Shown here: in pieces, positions 11,956 through 24,079 of the stretch
How positions within the stretch are numbered: the first letter of the stretch is position 1
Layout of the letters: each line of letters begins with the position of its first letter
Origin: Molossus alvarezi
Lineage: Eukaryota; Chordata; Mammalia; Chiroptera; Molossidae
Length of the DNA: 64,000 nucleotides
Direction of reading: 5' to 3'
Assembly (NCBI GenBank): GCA_037176705.1
Contig: CM073893.1
Span: 13,330,074 to 13,394,073, forward strand
The notes under the pieces: generated by a model
Databases searched by the model: none
Told to the model about the DNA's origin: nothing
The model's input: the letters and a program-made list of their open reading frames with translations, nothing else
Program-made: the position numbers and the translations under genes

Positions 11956-13150
11956 ATAAATTCCTTTCTCAAATAATAACCATTATCATTTATACATAGC
12001 AAATCCTACTTAGAATTGTGAAAACTACCCTAAAACACCACTTTTCCTTAGATCAAACATTCTTCAATTATTATTTATAAGATACTCTTACAGACATTTG
12101 ACTTTCTGAACAGCCCTCTCTGCATGAATGCTAGAGCTGGAAAATACCCAAAATATTCCACCTGTTCTGACCAATGAGGAAGCCATATGCTTGGTTATGA
12201 CTGAAACACTCCTGAGGAGTTATCTGGTACACATTGCAGCAGAACTCCACCCACCCAGTTTTTTCCTCATGAATTACTCGTATGTTTTGATGTCCCAGTT
12301 CTATGCTTGTATAGTACTAGTACCTTTGTATAGTCCTTTTCTGAAACCTCGCCACCTACCATCCTGCTGCCCACATGACCCCTCCCCTGCCCACAGTCAA
12401 GGCCCAGATTGCTCGAGTGTCTCTTTCCAGGTATTGAAATAAGACACAGAGAATGTAGCCCGATAGTGCCGGGTCCTTGGATTATAAGGTGACCTATGGT
12501 AAGGCCAGGCAGCCTTTTGATCCATTTGCACACTGAGGAGCAAGCAGAGAAAGTCCAGTAGCAGAATGAAGTGGGCTATGAAAATAAACAACCAAAGATA
12601 AGAAGAGAATGAGAGAGGGAAGTTAGGGGAAGCAGGGGAGAGGAGGGAGTTCAGGAACTGTGTTGGCTCCTGGTCTGGTTTCATGAGATCTGCTTGGGTT
12701 TGTTTCTGTGAGGAGACTCCTATCCTTCCATAAGCCTCGTGCCACTGACGCCCACCCAGCTCACACTCACAAGCACCAGCACATGGAACACACAGAATTT
12801 TGTTTCCTGACAATGAGACAGACTTCACTAGAACTCTTGGCCTATTGATTTTTGTATCTTAGGAGCCAAACATCATGTTTATGCCTATTAAATTTAAATG
12901 TCTGCATTTGTCCATAATTCCAGTATTTTAAAACATCATAAAATCTCTCATTATACTTCTAAGAAATATACTCACCAGATCTTTCAGGCCAGTGACTGTC
13001 TGAAAAAAGAAAATAAGGCTTGTATGTTCCAGTCTTCATAAACCCATGATAGGGCCTTAAATAAATAATCTAACATCTTCCAAACATTTATAGGTCCTTT
13101 ATTTAATTGTCTAGCCTAGAATTTTAAAAACTAAGATGCTTGCTGCATCT
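11956..13150. other. Unassigned sequence
   Basis: Includes a minus-strand open frame of 143 codons (12397-12828). It has hydrophobic stretches but no recognisable domain, and it overlaps others on both strands. I regard it as chance. Confidence 0.4.
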
Positions 13151-13184
13151 TTTTCATTCTCCATGATTCTCCAGAGAAGAAATT

Positions 13185-13619
13185 CTTTTTTTCTTTATTG
13201 TTTAGTGGTTCTCAACCTTCCTAGTGCCACGACCCTTTAATACAGTTCCACATGTTGTATGTGGGCATATCTGCATGTGGGCGGACCCACCTGGAGATGG
13301 ACAGAGGAGCGGTGTCTTGGTTCCTAAGACCATCAGAAATAAGTGTTTTCCAGTGGTCTTAGGCAACCCCTGTGAAAGGATCATTTGACCCCCAAGGGGT
13401 CGGGACCCACTGGTAGAGAACCGCTGAGAGAGAGAAGAAGGGGGAGGGAGAGAAAGATGAAAATATTGATGAGAAAGAAACATTGATTATCTGGCCACCT
13501 CCTGCATGACCCACTGGGGATTTGGCCCACAACCTGGGCATGTGCCCTGACTGGGAATCAAACCAGTGGCCTCTTGGTGCATGGGTCAATGCTCAACCAC
13601 TGAGCCACAGAGGCTGGGC
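13185..13619 (-). mobile_element. Ves SINE, antisense, interrupted by SPIN
   Basis: The A-tail side (TTTTTTCTTTATTG) ends at about 13200 and the SINE body resumes at 13427 with GAGA-rich sequence. It runs through ACTGGGGATTTGGCCCACAA and CATGTGCCCTGACTGG to the head complement at 13619. The classical tail indicates the older Ves subtype. The gap is filled by the SPIN element at 13203-13426. Confidence 0.85.
13203..13426. mobile_element. SPIN-like non-autonomous hAT MITE
   Basis: The terminal inverted repeats are (T)AGTGGTTCTCAACC and GAGAACCGCTG, about 224 bp apart. The 5' block with ACGACCCTTTAATACAGTTCC and the 3' block with TTAGGCAACCCCTGTGAAAG and GACCCCCAAGGGGTC match the SPIN/URR1 ends as I remember them. 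The middle (13260-13340) is unlike the copy at 59.5 kb. The 8-bp duplication expected for hAT is not evident. It cannot code for a transposase. Confidence 0.85.
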
Positions 13620-14009
13620 GAGGCAGCCTTTTGTTGTCCAGACATTTTTATGTTGTCTCACCATATTGCATTATCTTTATAGTTATCATGTTGGTTTGAC
13701 CCTTTCTCATCTGAAAATCACTTTTTATTGTTATTCTAAAAATGCAATTGAGATAGGAATAGGAATTTTGTTCTGTGTGAGGCTACCTGAACCCTAATCA
13801 GCTCAGGTGTGAGATCACCCTTTTAATGCTCCAGACAAAGGTCTTTTGTCCAGTTCCCTTTCTTTCTCAAACCAGAGGAAACTAGAATTATATCTACCAA
13901 CCTCTGATTCTATCATTTTGAAATATAAGAGCATAATTCTTCACTCATTTCTTTTCAAATTTATTTAGTCTGACTATACACACATAAAAAGACAACAATA
14001 GTAATAGCA
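13620..14009. other. Unassigned sequence
   Basis: Nothing recognised. Confidence 0.4.
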
Positions 14010-14200
14010 GCAGGTAATGTTTATTTTGTGCTTGCTATATTCCAGGTACTAGGTTAAATCTGTGCATCATTTTATGTAATTCTTATAACAGTGTTATAAA
14101 GTAGCCCCTACTAATCATCCCCATTTTCAGATAATGGGATGATTATGGCTGGTGGAATAACACCCAGAAAACAAATGTTTAGAGCTGTAATTTGAGTCTA
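14010..14200 (+). mobile_element. MIR SINE
   Basis: Core pattern TTTATGTAATTCTTATAACA, a CCCCATTTTCAGATAATGGG block and CAGAAAACAAATGTTTAGAG in MIR order. Old and diverged. Confidence 0.65.
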
Positions 14201-15635
14201 GTCATGGTTTAGGTCCTCCCTTCCTCCTGTTCTGCTGAGCACAGGGAGAGGCTGTGCTAAAGTTGGCATCGATTCTCTTATTCATTTGATCATAAAATGT
14301 TAGCTCTTATCACTGCTATTATTATTTTTATTACCATCATTAATACTGTTAAGGTCTTGATGTTAGTTAGTGGTACTGATGAAACTTGAACCTCGGATGA
14401 CCAAATGCCTCCTAATAAACCCAGTGAATAGGTAAAACACCTGTTCATATAGCTGACTTCTATATTATGCATGGGCTGTATTCAACGTTTTGTTTGTAAT
14501 TTAGTTGTTCAGAACTTCAAATCCCTCAGTGAAATAATGTTTCAGATATGGTCAACCCACACAAATAAAGCTGAAATACTCTACATGTGTAATTAAAAGA
14601 GTAAAACACAAGATGATTACACATGTATAACACTGCATTTTAGCTACACATTCTTCTTTAGTCTTTGCTGCTCCTGAAAACTTGTCATGAGATGATTGTA
14701 GCACCATCAGCACTAAAGCTTGTTCACATTGAAGTCTGAATGATAGAGGTCAGATTACTCTTTAACACAGTCAGCTTTGTGAGCTCCCACCCTCTTCCAA
14801 GGGCTTGCACCAGGTGAGGTGAGCACACAGTAACTGTTTCCTGAGTGGATGGAAACATTTAGCACTGAGGAGTTAGAGAACACAGTGGCCCTAGGGTGAT
14901 GAGGTGCAATAGTGAGAGAGACTTGATGAGACCCTGGGGTTAACCGAACTTTCTTACTGGTATGGCTGTAACTCCTCACTAACTCCTGTTTTTGATGAGT
15001 GCAAAGACAAAGCAGGTAGAATTGGTGCTGAACCTGAAATTCTCAGTAGGGACTGATGATTACCTTGGTATCCTATGGACAGAAGAGATTCCAATATAAC
15101 TATTTCAACTAACAAACATGGATTTTCTCCTAAGCCAAAAAGAAAGTTTATTCAACCTGAGTGATCCTGAGGAGTTTGTTAGTAAGTAAACAGTCTACCC
15201 ATAGGCTCTATTTTCTTTATCTATTAAAGATAAGTTACTTGTGATTTGAAAAAGAATTCATCAGGTACACACAGGTGAACTATGCTGGGAATTGCCAAAA
15301 TCAATAGAAATATTACTTTAACCACCTGGACAACCTTAGGCACACTAATTTGGTGGTTTCCATCATGTACTTATGTTCTTCCCCAGGGGCTCAGAAAAAT
15401 AGTTAATTTAATTTCTATTCAACAAATAATGCCCTCTTGGTCCAACTAGCCCATGTGGAACAGACAGGTCTGGGCCTAACTGATAAAGGAAACATACTCA
15501 CTCCTTCTCCCCAGGGGCCCCCCAAGTCTCTCAGTGTCTGTTCATCTGGAACAGACTTAAATACATATCTTAAGACCAAATATCTAAAGGAAATATATAC
15601 ACATACAAAGCACTTCACAAATGTTTAGACAGTTA
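14201..15635. other. Unassigned sequence
   Basis: AT-rich, with short frames of 60-75 codons lacking motifs. Nothing recognised. Confidence 0.4.
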
Positions 15636-15880
15636 TTTGTAATCACCAAAACATGAAAACATCTCAATGTCCTTCAGCTGGTGAATGAATATAGAAACTG
15701 AAGTATGTCCATGCACTGGACTAGTTTCTTCAGCAATATTGATACATGTAACAATGTGGACAAATCTCAAATGCATCATGCTAAGTGAAAGAAGCCAGAC
15801 CCAAAAGGCTACATACTGCATGACTGCATTTGCATAAAATTCTGGAACTGCAAGGCTGTAGAGATAGAAAATCAAACAAT
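15636..15880 (+). mobile_element. Old L1M-type fragment (ORF2 3' end)
   Basis: Contains the ancient-L1 ORF2/3' UTR order: TGTCCTTCAGCTGGTGAATG, ATTGATACATGTAACAATG, TGCTAAGTGAAAGAAGCCAG, GGCTACATACTGCATGA. More diverged than the other L1s here and not part of L1-A. L1-A begins about 60 bp downstream. Confidence 0.75.
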
Positions 15881-15900
15881 CACATGCCCTGATTTAAAAA

Positions 15901-15940
15901 CAAAACAAAACAAAACAAAACAAAACAAAAAACAAAAACA
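15901..15940. repeat. (CAAAA)n tract at the 5' edge of L1-A
   Basis: About six CAAAA units degrading to AACAAAAACA, placed directly before the first base of L1-A. It may be the expanded A tail of the preceding L1M fragment or the insertion-site duplication of L1-A; TAAAAACAAA also occurs at the L1-A 3' edge near 24580. Confidence 0.8.
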
Positions 15941-15952
15941 GAACTAGGATGG

Positions 15953-15963
15953 AAGATGGCGGC
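15953..15963 (+). promoter_or_regulatory. YY1-like site at the L1-A 5' end
   Basis: AAGATGGCGGC sits 12 bases into the element. A YY1 motif at this place is known in human L1, where it helps set the transcription start. The function here is inferred from position and motif only. Confidence 0.65.
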
Positions 15964-16071
15964 AGGCAGGACTGGAGGGAGGGTGAGTGTGTGAGAGAGT
16001 GAGCGAGAGTGTGAGTGGACGTGAAGGTAGACCACCAAACCCAAGCAGTGCAGAGATGCAGAGTGACCCAC

Positions 16072-16310
16072 CAGGGACTGTGCCATCCAATAACCCACAG
16101 GACCTGCTGGGTACTGAGGCACCAGAGAGGCCCATGCGACTCAGCAGGGACTGTGCCATCCAGTTACCCCAGGGACCTGTGTGGTGCTTCAGCACAGAGA
16201 GGTCTGTACGATCCAGCAGCCCATAACATAGGAACAGAGCCCAGTTCCCAGTTACCTGCGGGACCTGCAGGGTGGAGGGACACCAAAAAGGCTTGTGTGA
16301 CCCAGCTGCA
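16072..16310 (+). repeat. Monomer-like tandem repeats in the L1-A 5' UTR
   Basis: CAGGGACTGTGCCATCCA recurs at 16072 and 16145, giving a 73-bp period. A third, more diverged unit (CAGTTACC... at 16249) is offset by about 88. They lie inside a block of roughly 380 bp (15964-16340) that L1-B lacks. Mouse L1 promoters are built from tandem monomers; whether these act likewise is unknown. Confidence 0.75.
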
Positions 16311-17125
16311 CACAAGATAGGCTTAGAGGATGTGAAATAGGAGGCAGAATGAATAGAAGCTACACAGAAGATCTCCCAAGACCAAACAGGAATTACAACT
16401 AAAATAAAGAAAAATCCTCACAAAAAAGAAACTGAAAAGCACCAGGACATGACCATATAACCAGGGACACTGGTAGGATCTGTGGAGGAGCTAGAGGGTG
16501 GTGGGCTGGGAGCCCATGGACAGCACCAGTCTTAGCTGTGAGCAGCGCCTTGGGAAATAGAGACCAAGCCCACTCCACAGCCCAGAGAGCAAGGACAGAG
16601 CTCTAATATAGCCACAGCCACTCACCTGGGAGCTATGACAGAAGGAGGCCAAATTGGGCTAAAACTCTGTGGGAACACCCAGACTTTGGAGGGCACTCAA
16701 AGTTTTTGCTGAGTTGCAGCCACAAAGAATGGTGGCCAGTGTGCTCCTTCCCTGAGCTGTGGGGGAAAGCAGCAGCCCACCATGTCGAAGATTCAGCCTT
16801 TCCCAGGTGAGGTAAAGAAATGCAAATTGAGGCTCATTAACAACCAGCATCTATCCCACCCTCTGGAAATCCTCTTAGGCAGAACACCAGGGGTACATTC
16901 CAAGGCACTGAGTAACTGAGACTACTAGCCACCAGGAAAAACCTAGAGGATAACTGAACCTCTCCTGGGCTTGCAAATCTACCCAGGAAAGTAAGACCTG
17001 ACAGTGGTATTTAACATGGGCCCAACCAGGCTCATCCAAACCCAGTAGAGACAGCCACAAACAGCAGAACACCAACACCCACAGGGAAAATTTGGCAGGC
17101 TCCAAAACACACTGAGATAGCCAAA

Positions 17126-18022
17126 ATGGTGAAACAAAAAACAAATCCCAAATAAAAGAACAAGAAAACTCTATCAAAGATGAGACAAATGAAATGCAGC
17201 TAATCAAATTATCAGAGGTAGAGTCCAGAGCCATGATCTTGAGGAAACTCAACAGAATGAGTAAGGACATCAGCACCATGAGGAAAGATATAGAAACACT
17301 GATAACCAACCAAGTGGAAATGAAGAATGACATAGCAGAAATTAAGAACACATAAAAAGGACTAAATAGCAGAGTAGAGGAAGCTGAGGACCGGATCAGT
17401 GAATTTGAAGACTGGGTAGAAAAAAATCAACCAATCAGAAAACCAAAAGGGAAAAATAATAAAAAAACAGGAAGACAGCTTACGAGAACTGTGGGACAAC
17501 TGGAAATGTAATAACATTTGAATCATTGGAGTCTCCAAAGAGGAAGAAAATGGGCAAGGGTTAGAGAATATATTCACAGAACTAATGACAGAAAACATTT
17601 CTAACTTGGTAAAGAAAAAAAGCATTCAAGCTCAAGAAGCACAGAGAGCCTCAAGTAAGAAGAACCCAAACAGGCTCACACCAAGACACATAGTAATTCA
17701 AATGCCCAAAATTAAAGACAAAGAGAGAATCCTAAAAGCAGCAAGAGATAGGCAATAGGTTACCTACAAAGGAAACCCCATAAGGCTCTCAGCTGACTTC
17801 TCAGCAGAAACACTATGGGCCAGAGAGAGTGGCATGAAGTATTCAAGGTCATGAGAAACAAGAATCTGAATCCAAGACAACTCTATCCAGCAAGGCTATC
17901 CTTCAAAATACAAGGTCAAATAATGAGCTTTCCAGATAAAAAAAAAAAAAAAAAAAAAAAGGCTAAGGAAACACATGAACACTAAACCAGCACTGCAAGA
18001 TAAGCTAAACGGACTGCTGTAA
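17126..18022 (+). pseudogene. L1-A ORF1 (RNA-binding chaperone) relic
   Basis: ORF1p coats L1 RNA as a trimer and acts as a nucleic-acid chaperone in the ribonucleoprotein particle. The start follows the GCCAAAATGGTGAAAC context shared with L1-B. A one-base deletion within the first ten codons puts the annotated start out of frame. After allowing for it, TAA at 17353-17355 falls at exactly the codon where L1-B has TAG. A coiled-coil-like Glu/Lys/Leu-rich stretch and the C-terminal block (homologous to LSADFS...PARLSF in L1-B) are recognisable. An A22 run near 17938-17960 replaces the short lysine run found in L1-B. The frame closes with TAA 45 bases before ORF2. Confidence 0.88.
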
Positions 18023-20507
18023 TTAGTAGAAGAAATAGGAAAAAAAATAGAACCACACCAAACAAAAATGGCAATAAATAAGTACATTATCAATTATCAC
18101 CTTAAATGTGAATGGTTTGAATGCTCCGATAAAAAGACGGAGTAGCTAACTGGATAAGAAAGCATGACTCACATATATGTTGTCTACAAGAGACCCACCA
18201 CACAACAAAAGACTCAGATAGGTTGAAAGTGAAGAGATGGGAAAAAAAATCTTTCAAGCAAACAGAAAGCAAAACAAAGCTGAGGTACCAATACTCATAT
18301 ATGATAAAGTAGATTTCAAAATGAAGACAATAACTACAGACAAAGAAGGCGACTACATTATATTTAAAGAATTTATCCAACAGAAGGATATAATCTTGGT
18401 AAACATATATGCGCCCAATATAGGAGCAACAACATACATTAAACATCTTTTGGAGGACTTCAAAGGAGAAATTGACAGTGATACAATCATATCAGGGGAC
18501 TTTAACATCCCACTAACATCACTGGATAGATCTTCTAGACAAAAAATTCACAAGGAAACACAAACTCTAAATGAAGCACTAGATCAAATGCATTTAATAG
18601 ATATCTACAGAGAATTGAACATGAAAACTACAGAATTCACATTCTTCTGACGTGCACATGGGACATTCTCAAAGATAGACCACACGTTACAACACAAACA
18701 AAGTCTCTACACGTTCAAGAAGATTGAAATCATATAAAGCATCTTCTCAGATCACAATAGCATGAAACTAGAAATCAACTGCAACAAGAACATGCAAAGA
18801 CATTTGAAAACATGGAGGTTAAATAGCATGTTATTGAACAATGAATGGGTTAGCATGGCGATCAAGGAAGAAATTAAAAACTTCCTGGAAACCAATGAAA
18901 ATGAACACACAACAACGCAAAATCTATGGGATGCAGGGAAAGAAGTTCTGAAAGAGAAGTTCATAGCATTACAGGCCTACTTCAAGAAGAAAGAAAAATT
19001 TCTAACAGACTATCTAACCTCACAACTTAAAGAACTAGAAAGCAAACAAGAAGAAATCCCCAGAACAAGTAGAAGATCAGAGCAGAAAGAAATGACAGAG
19101 ACAAAAAACAAAACAAACAAACAAACAAAAAACAATACCAAGGATCAATGAACAAAGAGCTGGTTCTTTAAAAAGATAAACAAGATTGATGGACCCTTAG
19201 CTAGACTCACCAAGAAACAAAGAGAGAGAACCCAAATACACAACACCAGAAATAAAAGAGGAGAAATAATAACTGACACCGCAGAAATACAATGGATTGT
19301 TAACAAATATTATGAACAATTACATGGCAACAAATTTGACAATTTAAGCAAAATAAACAAATTTCTAGAAACCCACAGTCTCCCAAAACTGAACCAGGAA
19401 GAGATAGAAAACTTGAACAGACCAATAACAACTAAGGAAATTGAAGAGGTAATCAAGACTCTCCCAGCAAACAAAAGCCCAGGCCCAGATGGCTTCATAG
19501 GGGAGTTTTACCGAACATTCAAAAAAGAACTTACACCTATTCTCCTCAAACTATTTCAAAAAATTCAAGAAGAAGGAGGACTTCCAAACTTGTTCTATGA
19601 GGCCAGCATAATTCTAATTGCAAAACCAGAAAAAGAAACTACAAAGAAAGAAAAGAACAGGCCAATATCCCTGATGAACATAGATGCCAAAATCCTGAAC
19701 AAAATACTAGCAAATTGGTTCCAGCAATACATCAAATAAATTATTAACCATGACCAAGTGGGATTCATCCCAGGGATGCAAGGATGGTACAATATTCGCA
19801 AATCAATAAATGTGATATACCACATAAACAAAATAAAACATAAAAATCATATCAATAGATGCTGAAAAAATATTCAACAAAATCCAGCATGCATTTCTGA
19901 TAAAAACTCTCAGCACTGGAATAGAGGATCATATCTCAACAAAATAAAGGCCATATATGAAAGATCTACAGCCAACATCATACTCAATGGCCAAAAATTA
20001 AAAGCATTTCCCTTAAGAACAGAAACAAGGCAAGGATATCCACTTTTGCCAATCTTATGTAATATAGTATTTGAAATCTTAGCCATAGCAATAAGACAGG
20101 AGGGGAAAAAAAAGGGATCCAAATTGGAAAGGAGAAAGGGAAACTGTCATTATTCACAGATGACATGATACTATACATAGAAAACCCCAAAAACTCCGTC
20201 AAAAATTCACTAGACTTCATAAATGAATTTGCAAAGTAGCAGGATACAAAATTAACGTCAAGAAATCAATAGCATTCTTATACACCAATGATGAACTCAC
20301 AGAAAGAGAAACTAAGAAAACAATCCCATTTTTCATTGCCGCAAAAAAAATTAAAATAACTAGGAATAACTTAACCAAAGAAATAAAGGACTTATTTGCA
20401 AAAAACTACATATCATTGAAAAATGAAATAGAGGAAGATATAAAAAAGTGGAATCACATACCTTGTTCATGGATTGGAAGAATGAACATCATTAAAATGT
20501 CCATACT

Positions 20508-21577
20508 ATTTCACTTAGGATGATACTTTCCAGGTCCCTCCATGTCGTTTCAAAGGATAAGAGATCTTTCTTTCTTACAGCTGTGTAGTACTCCATTGTG
20601 TACATGTACCAAAGCTTTTTTGTCCATTTGTCTACTGATGGACACTTGGGTTGTTTCCAGATCTTAGCTATTGTAAATAGTGCTGCTACAAACATGGAAG
20701 TACATATATTCTTTCTGATTGGTGTTTCAGGCTTCTTAGGGTATATTCCTAGAAGTGGAATCACGGGGTCAAATGGAAGTTCAATTTTTAATTTTTTGAG
20801 GTAACACCATATTGTTTTCCATAGTGGCTGCAACAGTCTGCATTCCCACCAGCAGTGCACTAGAGTCCCCTTTTCTCCACACCCTTGCCAACACTTGTTG
20901 TTTGATGATTTCTTGATGGCGACCATTCTGACAGGTGTGAGGTGATACCTCATTGTTGTTTTAATTTGCATCTCTCTGATGATTAGTGATGATGAGCATT
21001 TCTTCATATGTTTCTTAGCCATTTGTATGTCCTGTTTGGAGAGGTGTCTATTTAGTTCCTCTGCCCATTTTCTAATTAGATTCTTTGTCTTCCTTTTGTG
21101 GAGTTGTATGAGCACTCTATATGTATTGGAAATTAACCCCTTATCTGATATATCATTGGCAATTATGCTCTCCCATACAGTGGGTAGCCTTTCCGTTTTG
21201 ATGATTGTATCTTTCACTGTGCAGAAGCTTTTGAGTTTGATGTAGTCCCATGTGTTCATTTTCTCCTTTGTTTCTATTGCCTTAGGTGATGTATCAGTGA
21301 AAATTTTGCTGCATATGATCTCTGAAATTTTGTTGCCTATAGTTTTTTCTAGGATTTTATTGGATTCATGAGTCACATTGAAGTCTTTTATCCATTTTGA
21401 GTTTATTCTCATGTAGCGTGTATGTTGATGGTCTAGTTTCATTTTTCTGCAAGTAGCTGTCCAATTTTCCCAGCACCATTTATTAAAGAGGCTGTCCTTA
21501 CTCCACTGTATGCTCTTGCCACCACTGTCAAATATTAATTGAGCATATTGCCTTGGGTCCATTTCTGGGTTCTCCAA
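20508..21577 (-). pseudogene. Late ORF2 fragment, minus strand, open
   Basis: An uninterrupted minus-strand frame of about 360 codons covering ORF2 from the [10 protein letters not shown] block through the C-terminal cysteine-rich region ([18 protein letters not shown]) to IWKQPKCPS and LESIILSE. It lacks endonuclease and reverse transcriptase domains and has no promoter or proper start, so it cannot make a working protein. Its openness suggests a younger insertion than its L1-A host, whose own copy of this region has stops. Confidence 0.85.
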
Positions 21578-21846
21578 GTTTCACATGATCTCACTTATTG
21601 TCGAATATAATGAACATAACAGTCTGAGAAATGGAGTAGTCCCAGAGACAAGGAAGTGGGGTACAGACTCACAATCCCCAGAAAAAGGTTGTGGTGGGGG
21701 AGAGATAAACCACAGAACTTATATGTATGTATGCATTAACAGTGGACATGAACAACAAACTGGGGAAAAGGCAGGGAGGGAAGGGGAGGGGGGACTCAGT
21801 GGGGTAAAAAGGAGAAACATCTGTAACAAAAATGAAATAATAAAAA
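20508..21846. mobile_element. Nested L1 with twin-priming inversion (first)
   Basis: The left part, 20508 to about 21577, is ORF2 sequence on the minus strand and holds a 361-codon open frame (20492-21577). The right part, about 21578-21846, is ORF2-end plus 3' UTR on the plus strand, ending in an A run. The 14-bp target-site duplication AAAATGTCCATACT (20494-20507, 21847-21860) sits exactly where L1-A ORF2 is interrupted, after a TT/AAAA nick site. About 28 bases are missing at the inversion junction. This is the expected product of twin priming. Confidence 0.95.
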
Positions 21847-22630
21847 AAAATGTCCATACTACCCAAAGCAATCTATAGATTCAATGAAATCCTCATCAAA
21901 ATACCAATGACATACTTCACAAAACTAGAACAAATACTTCAAAAGTTCACATGGAACCAAAAAGACCTTGAGTAGCCACAGCAATCTTGAGAAAGAAGAA
22001 CAAAGTTGGAGGGATCACATTACCAGATTTCAGGTTAGACTACAAAGCCACTGTAATTAAAACACCCTGATACTAGTACAAGAACAGGCATATATGTCAG
22101 TGGGACAGAACTGAGAACCCAGAAATAGACCCAAGGCAATATGCTCAATTAATATTTGACAGTGGTGGCACGAACATACAGTGGAGTAAAGACAGCTTGT
22201 TTAATAAATGGTGTTGGGAAAATTGGACAGCTATATGCAAAACAATGAAACTAGACCATCAACTTACACCCTACAAAAGAATCAATTCAAAATGGATAAA
22301 AGACTTAAATGTAACTCATTAGTCCATAAAAATCCTAGAAGAAACTGTAGGCAACAAAATTTCAGACATCATACACAGAAAATTGTTACTGATACATCAC
22401 CTAATGCAACATAAACAAAGGATAAACGGAACACATGGGACTACATCAAACTCAGAAGCTTCTGCACAGCAAAAAATACAATCATCAAAATGGAAAGGCA
22501 ACCCACTGTATGGAAGAGCATAATTGCCAATGATATATCAGAAAAGGGGTTAATTTCCAATATATAGAGAGAGTGCTTACGCAACTCAACAAAAAGAAGG
22601 CAAAGAACCCAATTTAAAAAATGGGCAGAG

Positions 22631-22884
22631 GCCCTGGCCAGTTTGGCTCAGCGATTAGAGCGTCGGCCTGCGGTCCGGAGAGACCCGGGTTCGGTTCCCG
22701 CTAAGGGCACGTACTTTGGTTGCAGTTTGTCCCCGGCCCTGGTTGGTCATGCGGGTGGCAGCCACTCGATGTGTCCCTTCACATCGATGTTTCTCTCTCT
22801 CTCTCCCTTCCTGTCTCTCCCTCACACTGTATCTGTACAAAAAATGGAAAAATATCCTCGGGTGAGGATAAAAAAAAATAAAAA
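22631..22884 (+). mobile_element. Ves SINE, derived subtype, nested in L1-A ORF2
   Basis: Complete derived Ves with A box TGGCTCAGCGA and B box GGTTCGGTTCC, plus hairpin TCCTC-GGGT-GAGGA at 22855-22868. It is flanked by the 16-bp duplication TAAAAAATGGGCAGAG (22615-22630, 22885-22900), which splits the ORF2 KKWAEDLNR region. Confidence 0.96.
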
Positions 22885-23171
22885 TAAAAAATGGGCAGAG
22901 GACCTAAATAGATACCTCTCCAAACAGGACATACAAATGGCTAAGAGACATATGAAGAAATCACTAATCATCAGAGAGATTTAACTTAAAACAACAATGA
23001 GGTATCACCTCATACCTGTCAGAATGGCAGCCATCAACAAATCATCAAACAAGTGTTGGTGAAGGTGTGGAGAAAAGGGGACTCTAGTACACTGTTGGTG
23101 GGAATGCAGACTGTTGCAGCCACTATGGAAAACAATATGGTGTTACCTCAAAAAATTAAGAATTGAACTGC

Positions 23172-24079
23172 TAGAATATTTATGGATTCACAGGTCACAT
23201 TTAAGTCTTTTATCCATTGTGAGTTTATTTTTGTGTATGGTGTAATTTGATGATCTAGTTTCATTATTTTGCATGTAGCTGTCCAATTTTCTTAACACCA
23301 TTTATTAAAGAGGCTGTCTTTACTCCACCATATGCTCTTGCCACCTTTGTCAAATATTAATTGAGCATAATGCCTTGGGTCCATTTCTGGGTTCTCAATT
23401 CTGTTCCACTGGTCTATATGCCTGTTCTTGTGCCAGTACCAGGTTGTTTTGATTACAGTCACTTTGTAGTATAACCTGATATTTGGTATTGTGATTCCAC
23501 CTACTTTGTCCTTTTTAAAAATTGCTGTGGCTATTCGGGGACTTTTTTGGTTCCATATGAACTTTTGAAGTATTTGTTCTACTTCTGTGAAATATGTCGT
23601 TAGTATTTTGATGGGGATTTCATTGAATCTGTAGATTGCTTTGGGTAGTATGGACATTTTAATGATGTTAATTCTTCCAATCCATAAACAAGGTATGTGC
23701 TTCCACTTTTTTATATTTTCCTCTCTTATCCTTTGAGATGACATGGAGGGTCCTGGAAATATTATCCTAAGTGAAATAAGCCAAGCAGAAAAAGACAAAT
23801 ACCACATGATCTCACTTATATACGGAATATAATGAACATAACAGTCTGAGGAATACAGTAGACCCAGAAACATGGAAGTAGGGCACAGACTTATATCCCT
23901 CAGAAGAGGGGGTAGGGGGGTGGGAAGATATAAACCACAGAACTTATATGCATGTAAGCATAACCAATGAACATGGACAATAAAGCCAGGGACGGGGCGG
24001 GGGAGGATGGGGAGGAGGGTGTCAATGGGGTAAAAAAGGAGAAACATCTTTAACAAAAATAAATACATAAAAAATTGAA
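23172..24079. mobile_element. Nested L1 with twin-priming inversion (second)
   Basis: 23172 to about 23727 is minus-strand ORF2 (homologous to L1-B 32714-33267). About 23728-24075 is plus-strand ORF2-end and 3' UTR with an A-rich tail. Some 790 bp of L1 between the two parts is missing, as is common at twin-priming junctions. The target-site duplication is AAGAATTGAACTGC at 23158-23171, with a mutated partner ending GAACTGC at about 24087-24093. The nick site reads TT/AAGA. Confidence 0.92.
23908..24019 (+). other. G-quadruplex-prone segments of a nested L1 3' UTR
   Basis: Runs of G at 23908-23924 and about 23989-24019 (GGGG, GGGGG, GGGG, GGG spaced by 1-4 bases) fit the G-quadruplex pattern. 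They sit at the same relative place as those in L1-B. Human L1 3' UTRs also carry such a motif. Confidence 0.7.

Noticed and set aside
12397..12828. Minus-strand frame of 143 codons
   Set aside because: No domain, no splice or promoter context that I can defend, and overlapping frames on both strands.
16875..17351. Minus-strand frame of 158 codons with hydrophobic character
   Set aside because: Antisense of L1-A 5' UTR and ORF1; the hydrophobicity comes from reading A-rich sequence backwards as T-rich codons.
22631..22710. tRNA-like segments with A and B boxes at Ves heads
   Set aside because: The boxes are good, but the sequence continues into SINE body and tail, with target-site duplications, so these are SINE heads and not tRNA genes.
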